Under the pieces are notes generated by a model. The model saw nothing but the letters and a program-made list of their open reading frames with translations. It ran no database searches and was not told the DNA's origin. Made by a program: the position numbers and the translations under genes. From assembly GCA_018466975.1 (NCBI GenBank), contig CM031556.1, positions 3,844,001-3,908,000 of the forward strand: 64,000 nt of DNA, given 5' to 3'. This DNA is from Sparassis latifolia (lineage: Eukaryota > Basidiomycota > Agaricomycetes > Polyporales > Sparassidaceae). Below are positions 1-12,094 of this stretch, piece by piece. Numbering within the stretch: position 1 is the stretch's first letter; each line of letters starts with the position of its first letter.

Positions 1-458
1 AGGGCACGCTTTTCGAAACACGCGAGGATTGTTCCCCGTGAATAGATGGCACTGATAAACAAGTACGATCGAAATCGACGTAACTTGAATGGTCATTGCC
101 AGATGGCATGACTTTGGACGGACACTGGTGATCCGTATAAACCAGCCTGACGGAAGCCTTCGACAAGGTGCTTTCCATGACATGTGAGGGGTAGTTCCCC
201 ATGGATAGAAAGGACACTGGGTCATGGCCAACCCTTGGATTTGATGTAGGCTGAGGCCTCATCACTTGGATGATTTAGAACAGCGATGAACAGCAATTTT
301 GATGCCATGTGAGGGGTTGTTCCCCGTGGATTAGGAATGACACATGAAACTGGAACATGCGATGAATAGGGCATCCATGGAATATGGACAGAGGCAGTCG
401 ATTCTATTCGACGCTGATGCACGATAAGACCCGATGAGAAACAATGATGAAGTACATG

Positions 459-494
459 CCTGGGCCGGGGTACGAACCTGGGCCAGGGTACGAA
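459..494. repeat. 18-bp direct tandem duplication
   Basis: Two head-to-tail copies of an 18-base unit (CCTGGGCCGGGGTACGAA) differ at one base. They lie in the gene-poor left region and have no evident coding role. Confidence 0.85.
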
Positions 495-3400
495 CGACAT
501 TGGAATATCGAATGGAACCTTGAGCGGGAGCTGATGCTTTTCGCTCCTGATGAATTACTGGAATATCGACTTGGACGAATGAACACGAAATGAAAGCCAA
601 ATGGCAGGACTATGGCATTCACGGAATGTGAAGGAAGATAGTCGCTTTCATGCGACATTGACCCAAGATAAGGCCATGGTCATCCCGATGATTAGAAATG
701 TTGAAGGTCTCCTTCGGAGACAGTGACAGACACCGGCGCTCTGTAGAAACCGGTTGATACACAAATCAGCACTTGAAGAGTGCTTCCCCAGGAGTCTATG
801 CTGGTGCAAATAGCCTGAGGGCCTGATAGTCTTATCGAATGACTTGACAAGAAACTTCGAAGAACCCCTTGTGTGGGTGATGCACATGTATACTGGAAAT
901 GCAAAGAGCTACACCAAACGGCTAGTCACCGGGCCCAATCCGAGACTGTAGAACCCCACCCGAAGTGAACCGGAAGTTCTAACACACCATCATGCTTGTG
1001 TGTTCAAACGGATGGAGCTTTGGAGCTCCAGCTTTTACAGGACCACTATCCCAGAACCGCTGACAGTCTCAGATGAGAGTCTGACCATACCTTAAAAGGA
1101 TGAGGCAGGGACGTTCAAGACAAGTCTTTACAGAAGAATCGTGGTAAATCGGGACCATGACGATACTGTCCGACTTCTCAAAAAGAAACACATGTCTGCA
1201 ATGACTATAAACTAGAAGGATCTTGCTCAGATGTCAAATGAGCACCGCGAGTCCGTAATGACCTTAAACTAGAAGACAGCCGAATGCTCCAGTTGTGAAG
1301 AATGGTTTTCAAGTCGAGGGTGACTTGAGCCTTGAGCGGGAGCTAATAGGCACAGTAAGCGAGGATGAATATCCGAGCTGAAGTAATTGGGCTTTAATGA
1401 GCCCGGGTGACAAGCGAGAGCGAGGAACCCTACCACAGGGCTCAATTTTTTCCCGCCCTCCCTCCTCATGAAAACGACTCTTACCTGCAGTGGCCTGGAA
1501 TAATTGGGCTTTTGCCAATTTTGGTGCCGGGGTATAGAGGAGGTGTAAGCCTGCTGAAGGCTTACGGGCCTGCAAAGGTCCACCGACAAGTGAGGTAAAC
1601 GGGTCAAGCGGCGCAGAGCGCAGGGCTTAGTGAGCTGAGCTTCGAAAAGAAGTGACGAAGGAACTTCCATCACAAGTCCGAAGAGATACATGAAGTAGCT
1701 CGAGGACGAGTGACCTGAAGGGAGCAACCGGCAAGAAGGTTGCGACTGAAAGGGAGGCAGAGCGTAGCGATGGCTCTGGCCTCTGGCTTTTTTTTTTTCT
1801 TCACCGATTCCACCTCTGATTTCAAGAATCATGCGAGGCCGCACTTTGACGATGAACGATGAAGACGCGGAATTTCTTTTCATTTCCCTCCGTCTTTTCG
1901 ACTCTGGACTTTTCCTCTGGATTTCGATTTTTAGATTTTGACACTCAATCGAGGCGATTGAACCTTGAGTGGGAGCTTATGTTACAATGGTCCCTGGCAT
2001 GGGCCATGCGAATGGGCTCCGGCCCGAGTTGGAACATTCTCGCAGTACGCAGCTGCGATGTCGAAGCCTCACCTAAAGGCTAGACCGTTGGATATCACGT
2101 GCTATGATGTCACTAATCTAGAATATGACATCATGGTTCTCGACCTAGTCTAGGTACAGCCGACCCTAGACCTCGGTATGTATAGTCAGCCCGGCCTCAT
2201 GGCCACCTCATGATGCTTATCAATGACACACCTATACCTCATGGTGTGCGTCTGACCTTGTACTGATAAGATGGACCAATGACGACCATTGTATTACATT
2301 GTATGTACGAGTATATATACATGGCATGTATTCGATAGGTTCCCCAATCTGAACCTACCCATTCATAGACCATATCTGGTGCGCGTTGGCTTGAGGACAA
2401 TCACTTGAGTCTTGCACCGGTCCCCGACAGGGCCAGTTGGCATCGACGACTTGAGCCTCCTAAAGGCTGGCGTGTACTCAGGTCGCCCCTTGGGTTCCCT
2501 CGTAACAAGCAGGTATTTATAGGGGGGAAAATGGGAGAGATGAAATGCGAAAGTCGCAAAATGTCAGAAGATGGATCCTGACATCGGAAAGAGTCGCAAT
2601 GGTCTAGGACCAATGGAAAAATAGGTAAAGGGAGTGGAGAGGTGAATGTCGTACATTAGCGATGGAAAAGAATGGTAAAGTAGAGGGAAATCGAAAGAAA
2701 ACATATGCTACTTGTCCTGAACCACATGGAACACTCTAACAGCATCTCCAGTCCAGCACGAAGGTAGGGGTCTTGAAGGGGAAGGTCAAATGATAAAGGA
2801 AATGGGATTTGCAAAACAAGAGGTCGCGACCATCGTGCAACACTGATAAGTCAGCCCAACAAACCAGCAAGTCAGCGCAACATCCAGAGAGGCGGCACAA
2901 TGTCGGGAAAGTATGGACTTCAAGGAAATTGGTCAGGGCGCATCAGACGAGACCAAAGGACAACAGGTAAGTGGTATCCGACAGCAGGGAGACACAAGAG
3001 TGGTGTATGAGTGACGAAAGAATGTCGAAGCTTGGAGCGAAATCATGAGGAATCGAGCGAAGTCGAACGAGAGGTCGCGCGATGTTAGAAAAGTTCACAG
3101 AAGGTCGTGAAAGGGTCAGATGCATCTCGGAGGCTAAGACATAGAGTAGTGAGGTCTGAGTGATCGCTGAAAAATGCATTTTCAGAGGCCAGGAGGTCTG
3201 GAAGTGTATCAGCGCGATGATAAGCACGAGTCAGGGCGCGCGCAGATGACACATGGTTAGTGAGCAGCCAGCAGGGAGCACTCAACACTGGCAGGAAAAT
3301 CCCTGAGGCCCTTATCTCAGTGATCACATGGCCGCCAATATTATATCTCAATGTTATCTTACTCAAGATATCTGGGCTGGAATTAATGACCACATTACTC

Positions 3401-4581
3401 GCAGTGTGAGGTAGTCAGATATTCTAACCTAGCTAGGCTGTTGAAGGGTACCCGTTGAAGGGACGCATAGCGCGCTGAGATAGGAATCACATCCACAAAG
3501 CGGTCTCACATTTTGGAGATACCACAGGGTGCTACACAACAGACCCTAGTCCGACACCAATTGGAAGCTGGTTATCGGAGGAGGGAATGCTACGAGCCCG
3601 AATGCTACTTCTAACTCCTCAACCACGATCTGCAACTGTCTCAAAGTACCATCTGCCAACTCGTGTCTACCGGTAATTCCGCGCATGACATTGTACAGTT
3701 CACGGGCCATGTTGCACAATGTCTCAACCCGAAGGTGCAAGGTTCCTGAGGGCAATACAAAAAGTTGAGGAACACAATTTCGGGAGAATAGGGACAGGAA
3801 GACTGCACACCAATGTCAGGGAGACCATCTGGCGGGTGGCCCAAACCAAAGTCCTCGTGGACAGCGAGGTCATCATACAGAATGCGGGCAGTCAAACCAT
3901 GAGGAATGATGGCAGGAAGGTGGTCCGCAATCCGAGGTATCATTCGATGACCGCCTTCTATAATGCGAGCTGTCGCAAGGTGTATTTCCACTGGGGCAAG
4001 GACAGGAATATCGCGTGGAAGGGGTAGGATAATTCCCATGCTGGCCGCCTCAGACTGGGCTTGGACCATGAGGACCTGAGGGACGTGTGAGGGTCAGACC
4101 ACAAAGAAACATATGCTCGCAGGAGCCTCACCAGCAGGACGTGCATCCGGACTGCCCATACTTTCCACAGGATCGGGTCGAAGGCCTCGGTAAAGATCTC
4201 AATGCGAAGAAGAGCTTTCGCGAGAGTGTATTTGTGAAGGATGATGCTGGCGTCCATGGATGGGAGATTGAGTTCAGGATGGGAGATATGCCTCCGAGGC
4301 AGGTAGGTGCTAATTAGGCACTCGGGTGGGACCAGTGATGGACGACCCCTCAGAATGAGTAGGAGCGTGAGTGGATGGGATTGCGAGATATGGCATGATG
4401 GGCAGTGATTCAGCGAAAAGATTGTTAAGCAGAAGTGGGCAGTATTGGGAGGGCAGGAAAAGGTCAGGACCGGTTTAAGTATGAGGGCAGGGGAAGAGGT
4501 CAGGGTAGAACCCACCATCCCGGAAGGTACGCTTGCAAAAGCCTCATTCACATTCCCATCCCATCCAGTTAGTGCGTCTTT

Positions 4582-4633
4582 GGGCAGTCTTGCATTTGTG
4601 CATTTCTGGGCAGTCTTGTGTTTCTGCATTTCA
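4582..4633. repeat. 26-bp tandem duplication
   Basis: Two adjacent 26-base copies begin GGGCAGTCTTG and end in a CATTTC-type sequence (4582-4607 and 4608-4633), with a few mismatches. The repeat is short and local, probably a replication-slippage duplication. Confidence 0.8.
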
Positions 4634-5305
4634 GCGTTCTCCTTAGAGCAGTGCAATTTTACTCCAGCGTGTTTCCAGCGATTATTGCGACTATAGAGAT
4701 TTTCCTAGCTACACTTTCGGGCTACCCACCTCATACCTCTGGAATAGACTTTTCTCCTTCATTGCATCTCAGACCCCACGCGGACTTGATTCCGCTCATA
4801 CTCCACCTTTCCTGCTTGCGACAGAACTACAATCTCGTCACCGTTCAACAGCCTTATTAGGTAGGTCTCACATGAGGTCGAGGTGGTTCCTTGGATGTTC
4901 ACTGGATGCTGTTCTGCGGCAGAACATCCACTTTTGCCCCCAGTGATGCATGTTCCGGACAGCTCTCACCAGTGTGTTCTATCGTGACAACTTCTAGAAG
5001 TCTTTGGTACAATCATCAATCCGTTCAACATTCTCCAGTAAAGACTCAGAGTGCCGCCCTCAGCACTCAGCTCTTGATCTGAAACTTGTAGGATTGTCAG
5101 TAACCTTGACTCAAAGATAGTAGGGATTCAAGCGGTTTCATCATAGCTTACCCAAGGGGCAACCAGAGTGAAAGTTTTTGGAATCATGTTTCGGAAGTTA
5201 GAGGCAGGACCCCAAACACAGATTGGACCACTACCTTGATGATAAGATTCGGCTATGACCACAGATAAGATCATTGAAGCTACGCCGCACCACCTCACCC
5301 TACTA

Positions 5306-8115
5306 CAGTACACTATCTCATAATGCATAACGTCGGTGCCCGGATTTTGCTATGCATTATGAAGTCTTATGCATTTCCATATTTGTCACGCACATGTGAC
5401 AGTGGGTGACATATGTGACTTTGGCTGAGAGGTGTGACATTGCACGTGACTATGGGGCTGTCGGTGTCGTGGCTACCTACCTATCTAGAGACTTAGTCCT
5501 TGCTTCACCAAAATTGCTCCAGGGTACCCTGTGTGTGTGAAGCCATATTCTCCCGCCTAAGGTGATTGCGCAGCAACTGAAGTTGGTGCTGCAATCTCAG
5601 TGCAGATACACCTTCAGCATTTGAGTGTACGACACACAGCTGTTCAAGCTGCTGGCACATCTCGATGCCCTGCTTCAAGGAGATTTCAGACTGTCGATCC
5701 TCCTCCTCATCTTCTTCGGCATTGCTTCCCATAATTGATCCTCCTGCACCCTCTGTTGTCATGCACCTCACTTCTGCTATGATCTCCTCGTCGCCTCCCG
5801 GAAAACGATAAGGTGAGTCACCCACCTCAGTTTCTTCAATTGGATTTAATAGGTCCTCTAGTGTTGGGCGAGTCCCACAAATGTGTTTCCTTTTGCATAG
5901 CTCATCTATGGCTGAATCTAATTCGGCTTTCAGTGTATCAAGTTGAGGCAAGTGGGAACAGCATTGGGAGGTGGCCACGGATTCTGATGCAGACGTGGGG
6001 ATGGCAGACATTGCTGTCTTCGCAAGGGAATCAATTGTGGCCATTGCCGCAGCAACATCATCCTCTGCAGTAAAAATGGTGTTGAAAGCTGACTTCCAGT
6101 GTGTAGGATCAAAGTGGACCCCTAGGTATGCTTAAAGCTCTGCTTCTGTGTCCGGCATCGAGTTGATAACTCCACTGGCAAACTGCTTCAAGAATCAAGA
6201 TTGCCCATGCTTCAGGATCTTGAGTAGGTGCTTGAGGTGCTTTATGCATGCCAGCATGAGATTCTTGTCTCTTCCTGTTTCTAAATATATGAGTGCTTGT
6301 ATCGGAGTTGTACAAGACATCACCTATTTTTCAACGGGCAGCGCATGTTGCCAACAGTTACAGATGGTCTCTGGAGTGACAGCGTCCCATGCAGCTTTTG
6401 CCATCAGCATCACTTCGAGTAAGTTGACCTTGTAAATGTCATCTTTGCCAGCTTCATCGAGCTCTATTGCACGCTGACAATATGCTTTCCTATACAGTGC
6501 CTTGAAACACCGGATAATACCTGCATTGAGTGGTTGGACGAACAAGGTCATATTTGGCTCAAAATACTCCAATCACATATTTGTTGGCTTGTATGGAATT
6601 GTGTGAGCGAAGAAGTTGTCCATCCATAGACAAACCTTCCGGTTGTGGTCCCTGAAGTATTTGTCATAGAACTTGATGAATCTACAAGAGAAGGTGAGAA
6701 TTGTTGTCTCGCAGTGTAATTATTCCACTTACTCTTCGAAATACACTGCGGTCATCCACGCTGTCTTGTTGTTGTGATAGTAAAAGCCTCGGTCTTGAGG
6801 TGATATCTTCCCAAAGCAACACGGTCCTTCGACTTCCCAATAAAGAAGATCGGGAACTTCTCCGTCCCAGTAGCATTACACATGAAGCCCACTGTGATGC
6901 AGAACTTGTTGCTCTTCTTGCCTGACATTTGCTTTGTAGCAAGGCCACAATCTGGAGGAGCACTGGACAGTTCATTAGCCTGTCTCTGAAATGCTCCAGT
7001 AGACAGAATGTGCCTTACAAGCCAAAGAGTCCTGACTCATCAAAATTCAAATTATCCTCCAGTGCGTACTGCAGGAATATCTCCATCACTTGCTCACGCT
7101 CTTTACGAATGGCCTCTAAATCCACAGATCCAGCTTCACCATGCCTTCGGTACTCTCTGATGTTGTACCTGGTATACATCTCGGTCAGTATCGCTGTTAA
7201 CCAATTGTGAGAAGCAACAACTTATGTCTTGCAAAAGCTGGTTATCCACCCATCGCTCTGCATTCTTTCTGCTGCTGGAACATCCATGGCTTTCTCGAAC
7301 TTTTCGCGCTTCGTCATGAGCATTGGCCCTGTTACATGCTTGCACTTCTCCTCCATATGCATAACCCACAAGAAAAGGGCCCTTTCAATATCCGGACGTG
7401 TCACCACACGTACTCTTTTTGCACTCAGTGCCATTAGATGGGAATCAAGGTGCTGTTGATCATCACTGCGACCCTTCTTGGAGAGATGGCGAGATAGACT
7501 GAATTGGTCAAAATACAATGCACCTTCCTTTCGCTCTCGAAAATGTTTGACGACTTCTGCTTGAGAGATTGGTTGGTTGTCATCAAAGTATGTGATGATG
7601 GTGAGCCAGTCATTAAGGGTGAGATTTCTCCGAGTATGCTTGGGCTTATTGACGCCAGATGTTCTTGGCAAGTCCTTTGACTTTGCGCTCGATTTCGACA
7701 GTTTTGATCGCTCGTAGGGCTTCACATTGGGACGACGCTTGCGCTTGCGCTCCTCTGCTCCTGCTGCTGAGTCCTTGGGCATAGGTGATGGATGGTAAGT
7801 GCGAGCAGAAAATTTACATTGTCTCCTTGTCCGCTGATCTCCTCCATAGGTCTGTCAACAGTGAAACTGGCAGACATTTTACCATCCATAGTATAGCACG
7901 ATCTGACACATCTGCGGGCAGCCACCGATTTACATTTTTGGCATATACTTCCATTTTTGGTACATATACTAATGCATAACCTCCCAAATGGACATGCATT
8001 ATGCAAAGTGAGATATTTTGCATAATTTGGCTGGCACCAAGTCGGTGCCCAGCTCGAGCCATGCATTATGAGGTCTTATGCATTATGAGCTCATGCATTA
8101 TGAGCAAGTCAACTG
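5306..8115 (-). mobile_element. pogo-type (Tc1/mariner superfamily) DNA transposon, decayed
   Basis: The element is 2810 bp. Its ends are inverted repeats starting CAGT, matching at about 19 of the outer 23 bases and sharing TCATAATGCAT. It is flanked on both sides by TA (5304-5305 and 8116-8117), the target duplication expected for pogo/Tc1. The subterminal regions carry many copies of ATGCATTAT in both orientations, probably transposase-binding repeats. The interior encodes, on the minus strand, a CENP-B-like helix-turn-helix N-terminus and a DDE domain that is broken in several places, so the copy is immobile on its own. Confidence 0.92.
5505..7782 (-). pseudogene. pogo-type transposase pseudogene (CENP-B HTH + DDE)
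   Basis: The start is at 7782 (MPKDSAAGAEERKRKRR). The first exon encodes a basic region and a CENP-B/pogo DNA-binding domain ending DGWITSFCKT at 7222. Short GT-AG introns then join NIREYRRHGEAGSVDLEAI, NFDESGLFGFAPPD and KTAWMTAVYFEE. The DDE core follows: first Asp in NFDES, second in MDNFFAH, and the third position in QPLNAGIIRCFK. The copy is damaged: about one base is missing near 6826-6831, an in-frame TGA lies at 6573-6575, and the third catalytic Asp is Asn (6525-6527). Further stops occur between the DDE domain and the acidic C-terminal part (6044-5505). The family uses a DDD triad to cut and join DNA at TA. The assignment is firm; splice details are inferred from family spacing. 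Confidence 0.9.
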
Positions 8116-8668
8116 TACTACCAGAATTACAAGTGTTCTTCTTAGGACTACGCTCAGTGTCGACGCCGCCCTACCTCGCTTCAGATTCTCCTGCATCTCG
8201 AGTAAACCATCACTATCCGGAATCATGTTATCTTTTCGCCAATTCTGAGTCATTACTTCGTCAATTTCTATCCAACCCTCCTCGCGTGAAGTGATGAAAG
8301 AGTTGACGATAAGCTGTATCGGGATCGTGGGAAAGTCGCCATCATCTGTTGTGTGCTCGGAGGTCATATGATATGGGATGTTGTACTTCCATATGGTGTG
8401 GCACTGCCCGGAGGTCATTACTGGACATGGTGGGCAGTGAAGGGGTACATTAGTGCATGGCGAGTTCTTGGTTGCATTGCATGCGGTGCCATACATCATC
8501 TCCTTGTAATGGTATCAACAGCTGGAAGAGATTATCAAGGATTTTTTCTTCAACTCGCAGAGTACACCGAAGATACGAGAGGATGAGACGCGAAGTGCAT
8601 TTGAACGTGTTCAAGTTTGCGTTCACTGTAGATCTCGGGACTTTGATAAGATCATCTGGAACCTTGCT
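8116..8668. other. Spacer between pogo and hAT elements
   Basis: This 550-bp stretch of host or older repeat DNA separates two transposons. A minus-strand open frame of about 130 codons (8499-8098) runs out of the pogo right end. It has no motif I recognise and is probably not a gene. Confidence 0.4.
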
Positions 8669-11600
8669 TAGGGACTAGCATGGATCATCCGGATAGACAT
8701 CCAGATGAATATCCATGGATATTTTTAAACCCCGCCATCTGTGGATACTGTCCGTGCGGATGCAGATGCATCCACGGTTTGGGTAACATGACACAAGTAC
8801 ACTGTCTAGTAGTGTCTAGTATACAGAGCAGCATACACTATTCCATGCTACCGTACTGGCTGATGAGATGCCTATTACATACCTGAGCTATTGTATTAGC
8901 ATAGTCAGCTAATCTAAATTGTTTCATCGTTTCATCATCTACACGCCCAACCCTGTCTGAGCTGATCCACCTACCTGGAGCACCAGCGTGATCTGAGCTG
9001 ATGGAAAGCCTGGCTGGCAGCTTATCCCACACCTGAGGATGGCCTGATCAGTGTTTGGCTTATGGAGACATCCTGCCACCCCTTACAAAAAGCGACGCAA
9101 GCCAGGTCTCTGTCACCTCTCAAAATCGGGAGGTTATCTAAGGCTCATCGGGGTATGCTCCTCACTTTAGATAGAAGAATTATATTGTGTACTTGTTTCA
9201 AATAAGTAGACATTGGCAGCTATGGTCTCAAAAGGACCTGAATTGACTTAGCTGACGGGCCACCCAAGAGAAGATTTGACTTCAGGCTTGCTTTAACTGC
9301 ATCCACAGCTGACCATACCATGCTCGCCTGGAGCAAGCAAGTGGAGTTGAAAAGTCATCAATATATCTTCTCGAAGGCACCGTCTCATGTTCCGACCACC
9401 TCTTCCTTCGAGCCCACAATGTTCTCTCGAGCTCATTCATAATCTCGTTGACTTTTCACTCTAAGGCGGTGGCGATGGAGTCAGTAAGTACATCATTTGT
9501 TTACTCAATGCCGTGCCTTGATGAACACGTTCCAAAAGGTGGTGGCAGCGGTGGGCAAGTTTGCGGCGGAGAAAGTTGTGCCGCTGGAGGTGATGTGAGT
9601 GGGAGACTTCGGCTTGGGGGCCAGCACTGCAGTTCGTTCTCCTTTTTTTGGGCTGCAGTGGGACCAAACTGACCTGGCCTTCGACAAACAGAATGTTTTG
9701 AGGGGGCGGTTTGCACTCTGTGCGAGGTTGTGAAAGGTATACCCTGCTATCACAGCTGGCATGACTCGTGTGATCGGTACTGACGCCTCACCACCCCAGA
9801 TTCGGATATTTTTTCATTGACATTTGCAGCACAACTTGCATACACGGTTGCCAGGATATTTTTTTGTTATGTAATTAGACATATTGTGTAGTTGAGGCAA
9901 CAAATATATTTCGGTGCAAATTATTTTTTCTGTATGTTTTGAAGTCACCGCCAGGCCTGGGCGAATTCGGCAAGCACAAAACCAGTCGACCCGAACAAAT
10001 GGTTGTGAACAGCCTGCTTAATTGGCAGTTAACGATTATTTGGCTGCACGGAATTCAAGATCCGTGAGCTGGCTGGTGTGGTGCTGAATGGTCAGCTTAG
10101 CTAGACCCCTTTGATTGCCTGCCCATCAGAGGTGGGCCTCGAGAGGGTCCCGGGATATGCATATTCACTCTCTGGCTAAGGTCATCCGGACATTTCCGCA
10201 GCATCCTCTGGCACCACCCATCATCTTATCGGTTTTAGCTGATTGCCAGCCCTCCAAGGGATGGCTGTGTAGTATACAGAGCAGCATAGACATTTTCGAA
10301 CTAGTCTGACAATGTTTCACCGGCATCACTTCTCATCTTTACCTTCAGTATCTATGTAAGCTCTGAGAATTCAGGCATCAGTGGAGTGTCACCAACAGCC
10401 CATTGCCATTGAATTTTGATGCTTTGAATGTCTGCAAAGACATGTTGTGCTGCATGAAAATTTGAGGTGGGAAATGTCCAGTGGGGATGATAATGCTATT
10501 GTTCACTATTAGAGGACTATACATTCAAGACTTAGTATGTATGATATCAAGAGGGTATAAACAAGTGCTACAACAAGAGGAGACAGAGTCGGCAGAAAGT
10601 ACAGCAAAAACTGTGGATAAAACCATCTATCCACCCTATTCATGAGAAAAGATTCGCATCTGTATCCACATCCGTGCCTATCAGCAAAAATGGGAATTTT
10701 CTCCAAAGAGATTATAAGGGCATAATTCCATGTAACTTGCGGAATTTTTTCACCAAGGAATACATTGCATCGTAAACCTGAGCCAAATTGCAGAGTTGCC
10801 AACTTGGTATAATTAGTTATAAACTCTCGAAGAATTTTTCAGGTTATGAAGCTCATATAACTTCCTACAAAATTTAGTGTACCACGTAGGCGCAGACCAT
10901 CCTAAACAGACCGAAACTAATTCATCCAGATCGGTCTCACAATTCTCAATAGTGAGAGTATTTTAAATTATGTCACAATATATTATTGTTACTGCTACAA
11001 TATTTACAAGACATACAGAGTACTCTACATTAGACCTAATTAGGCCGACTCACCGCACCAAAACCCGTGTGCCCATCAAAGTGCAATAATGAACAACACT
11101 AAAAATCAACATGCTTCAGCCATGGACATATAATAATAGAGCTTGACATAGAACGCACTGCATGTCGCCACTCCGCTCCGGCGGCGACGAGTGGCCAACC
11201 AAGCCCGACAAACCCAGTAGATCTGTACAATATAGATACCAAGTTAGCCGCATGTAAAGGCACTCACCTGGGAGGAGCACTGGCAGAGGCTGCAAATTTA
11301 TATGCAAGTGAGGGTGGCGAGAATTGTCGGCGGACGGTAGTCGCGGTGTGTCGAGATTGGCCTCAGACTTGCCTCAGACATGTCTCAAAACGGCTTCGGA
11401 TCTTTTCGCTGTGAGGGCCTGGACGAAAGCTTTTCGTTAATGCATGCATTTGGTGCGGTATTTAGGGGCCTGAAACGACGGAAGAGCAAAGTTCGCAAAG
11501 CGCGAGTAGGCACCCAACAGGCGCCCCTTACAACGTCCTATGTAGGCTTATATAGGTGTCTAGAAATTCTTCCGACTTCACAACTCGGTGAGCAACCATT

Positions 11601-11876
11601 TTCTTGGGTTACATTGCATGACAACTCTCCCACAATGTGTATTTTAATTGTAACTTGTGTATCAATTTCTGTACTATGTAATCCTCTTTATAGACCTCTA
11701 CTACCTTTATTTTGACTACTAATCGGTGTAAACGTTACTAGTCCATTGTAACTTACACAACACCTACTAACCCGATGTATTCGGTGTAACCTTATATAAT
11801 ATTTTCCCGTTTTTGCTGATGCCAGTGCTATCCGTGGATCAGTCATCCGGTTGACCGGTATCCATGCTAGTCCCTA
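8669..11876. mobile_element. hAT-like DNA transposon, probably non-autonomous
   Basis: The element is 3208 bp. It has 17-bp perfect terminal inverted repeats TAGGGACTAGCATGGAT (8669-8685 and 11860-11876). The left flank is ACCTTGCT (8661-8668). The right flank is ACCTT, interrupted by a MITE, and then GCT resumes after the MITE, so the 8-bp duplication is perfect once the MITE and its own 3-bp duplication are removed. An 8-bp duplication with TAGGG termini is the hAT signature. Subterminal ATCC..GGAT motifs are frequent at both ends. I could not find a hAT dimerisation domain or a long transposase frame, so it is either non-autonomous or badly decayed. A 19-bp direct repeat lies inside (8817-8835 and 10270-10288). 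Confidence 0.85.
8817..10288. repeat. 19-bp direct repeat pair inside the hAT element
   Basis: TAGTATACAGAGCAGCATA occurs identically at 8817-8835 and 10270-10288. The coordinates span both copies. The repeat could mark an internal duplication or the ends of a nested insertion; no further support was found. Confidence 0.6.
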
Positions 11877-11881
11877 ACCTT

Positions 11882-12094
11882 CATCAGGAAAACCCCACTT
11901 TTCCTTAAAAGGACACTTAAATAACTTAAATGGACTTATGGTCCTTATTTAAGGATATAAGGACAAAAAGGGCCTAAGGCATATTCCCTGAGTGTCTGAA
12001 ATTCGACTTATTTGAACACTTATGGCCTTAAATAATGGTTCTCAGACCCAAAAGTCTAAATAAGTCCATAAGAGAAAGTTGGGTTTTCCTGATG
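11882..12094. mobile_element. 213-bp MITE with CATCAGGAAAA termini
   Basis: Terminal inverted repeats start CATCAGGAAAACCC and match over about 20 bases with one mismatch. The interior is AT-rich with repeated AAGGA/TCCTT and TTAAATAA words and has no coding capacity. It is flanked by a 3-bp direct duplication CTT (11879-11881 and 12095-12097). It sits inside the 8-bp target duplication of the adjacent hAT element, so it inserted later. A second element with the same 11-base tips lies at 45020-45236. Confidence 0.88.

Larger units (their letters stand above)
1..5305. other. Gene-poor, degenerate repeat-like region
   Basis: No reading frame here shows a family motif I recognise, and open frames are short and scattered over all frames. 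What can be seen is repeat structure. A 15-base motif, CCTTGAGCGGGAGCT, occurs at 518-532 and 1330-1344, and with one change at 1963-1977. Around 30, 190 and 310 there are three related segments with a GTTCCCC(G/A)TG core. Short tandem duplications lie at 459-494 and 4582-4633. Around 2100-2350 there is a TGATGTCA...TGACATCA inverted motif followed by a TATATATAC stretch, reminiscent of a long terminal repeat, but no partner repeat or primer-binding site was found. I infer old, decayed transposon sequence; the class is not determined. Confidence 0.5.

Noticed and set aside
2090..2400. Possible solo long terminal repeat (TGATGTCA...TGACATCA, TATATATAC)
   Set aside because: No paired repeat, target duplication or primer-binding site could be found, so it was kept only as a remark.
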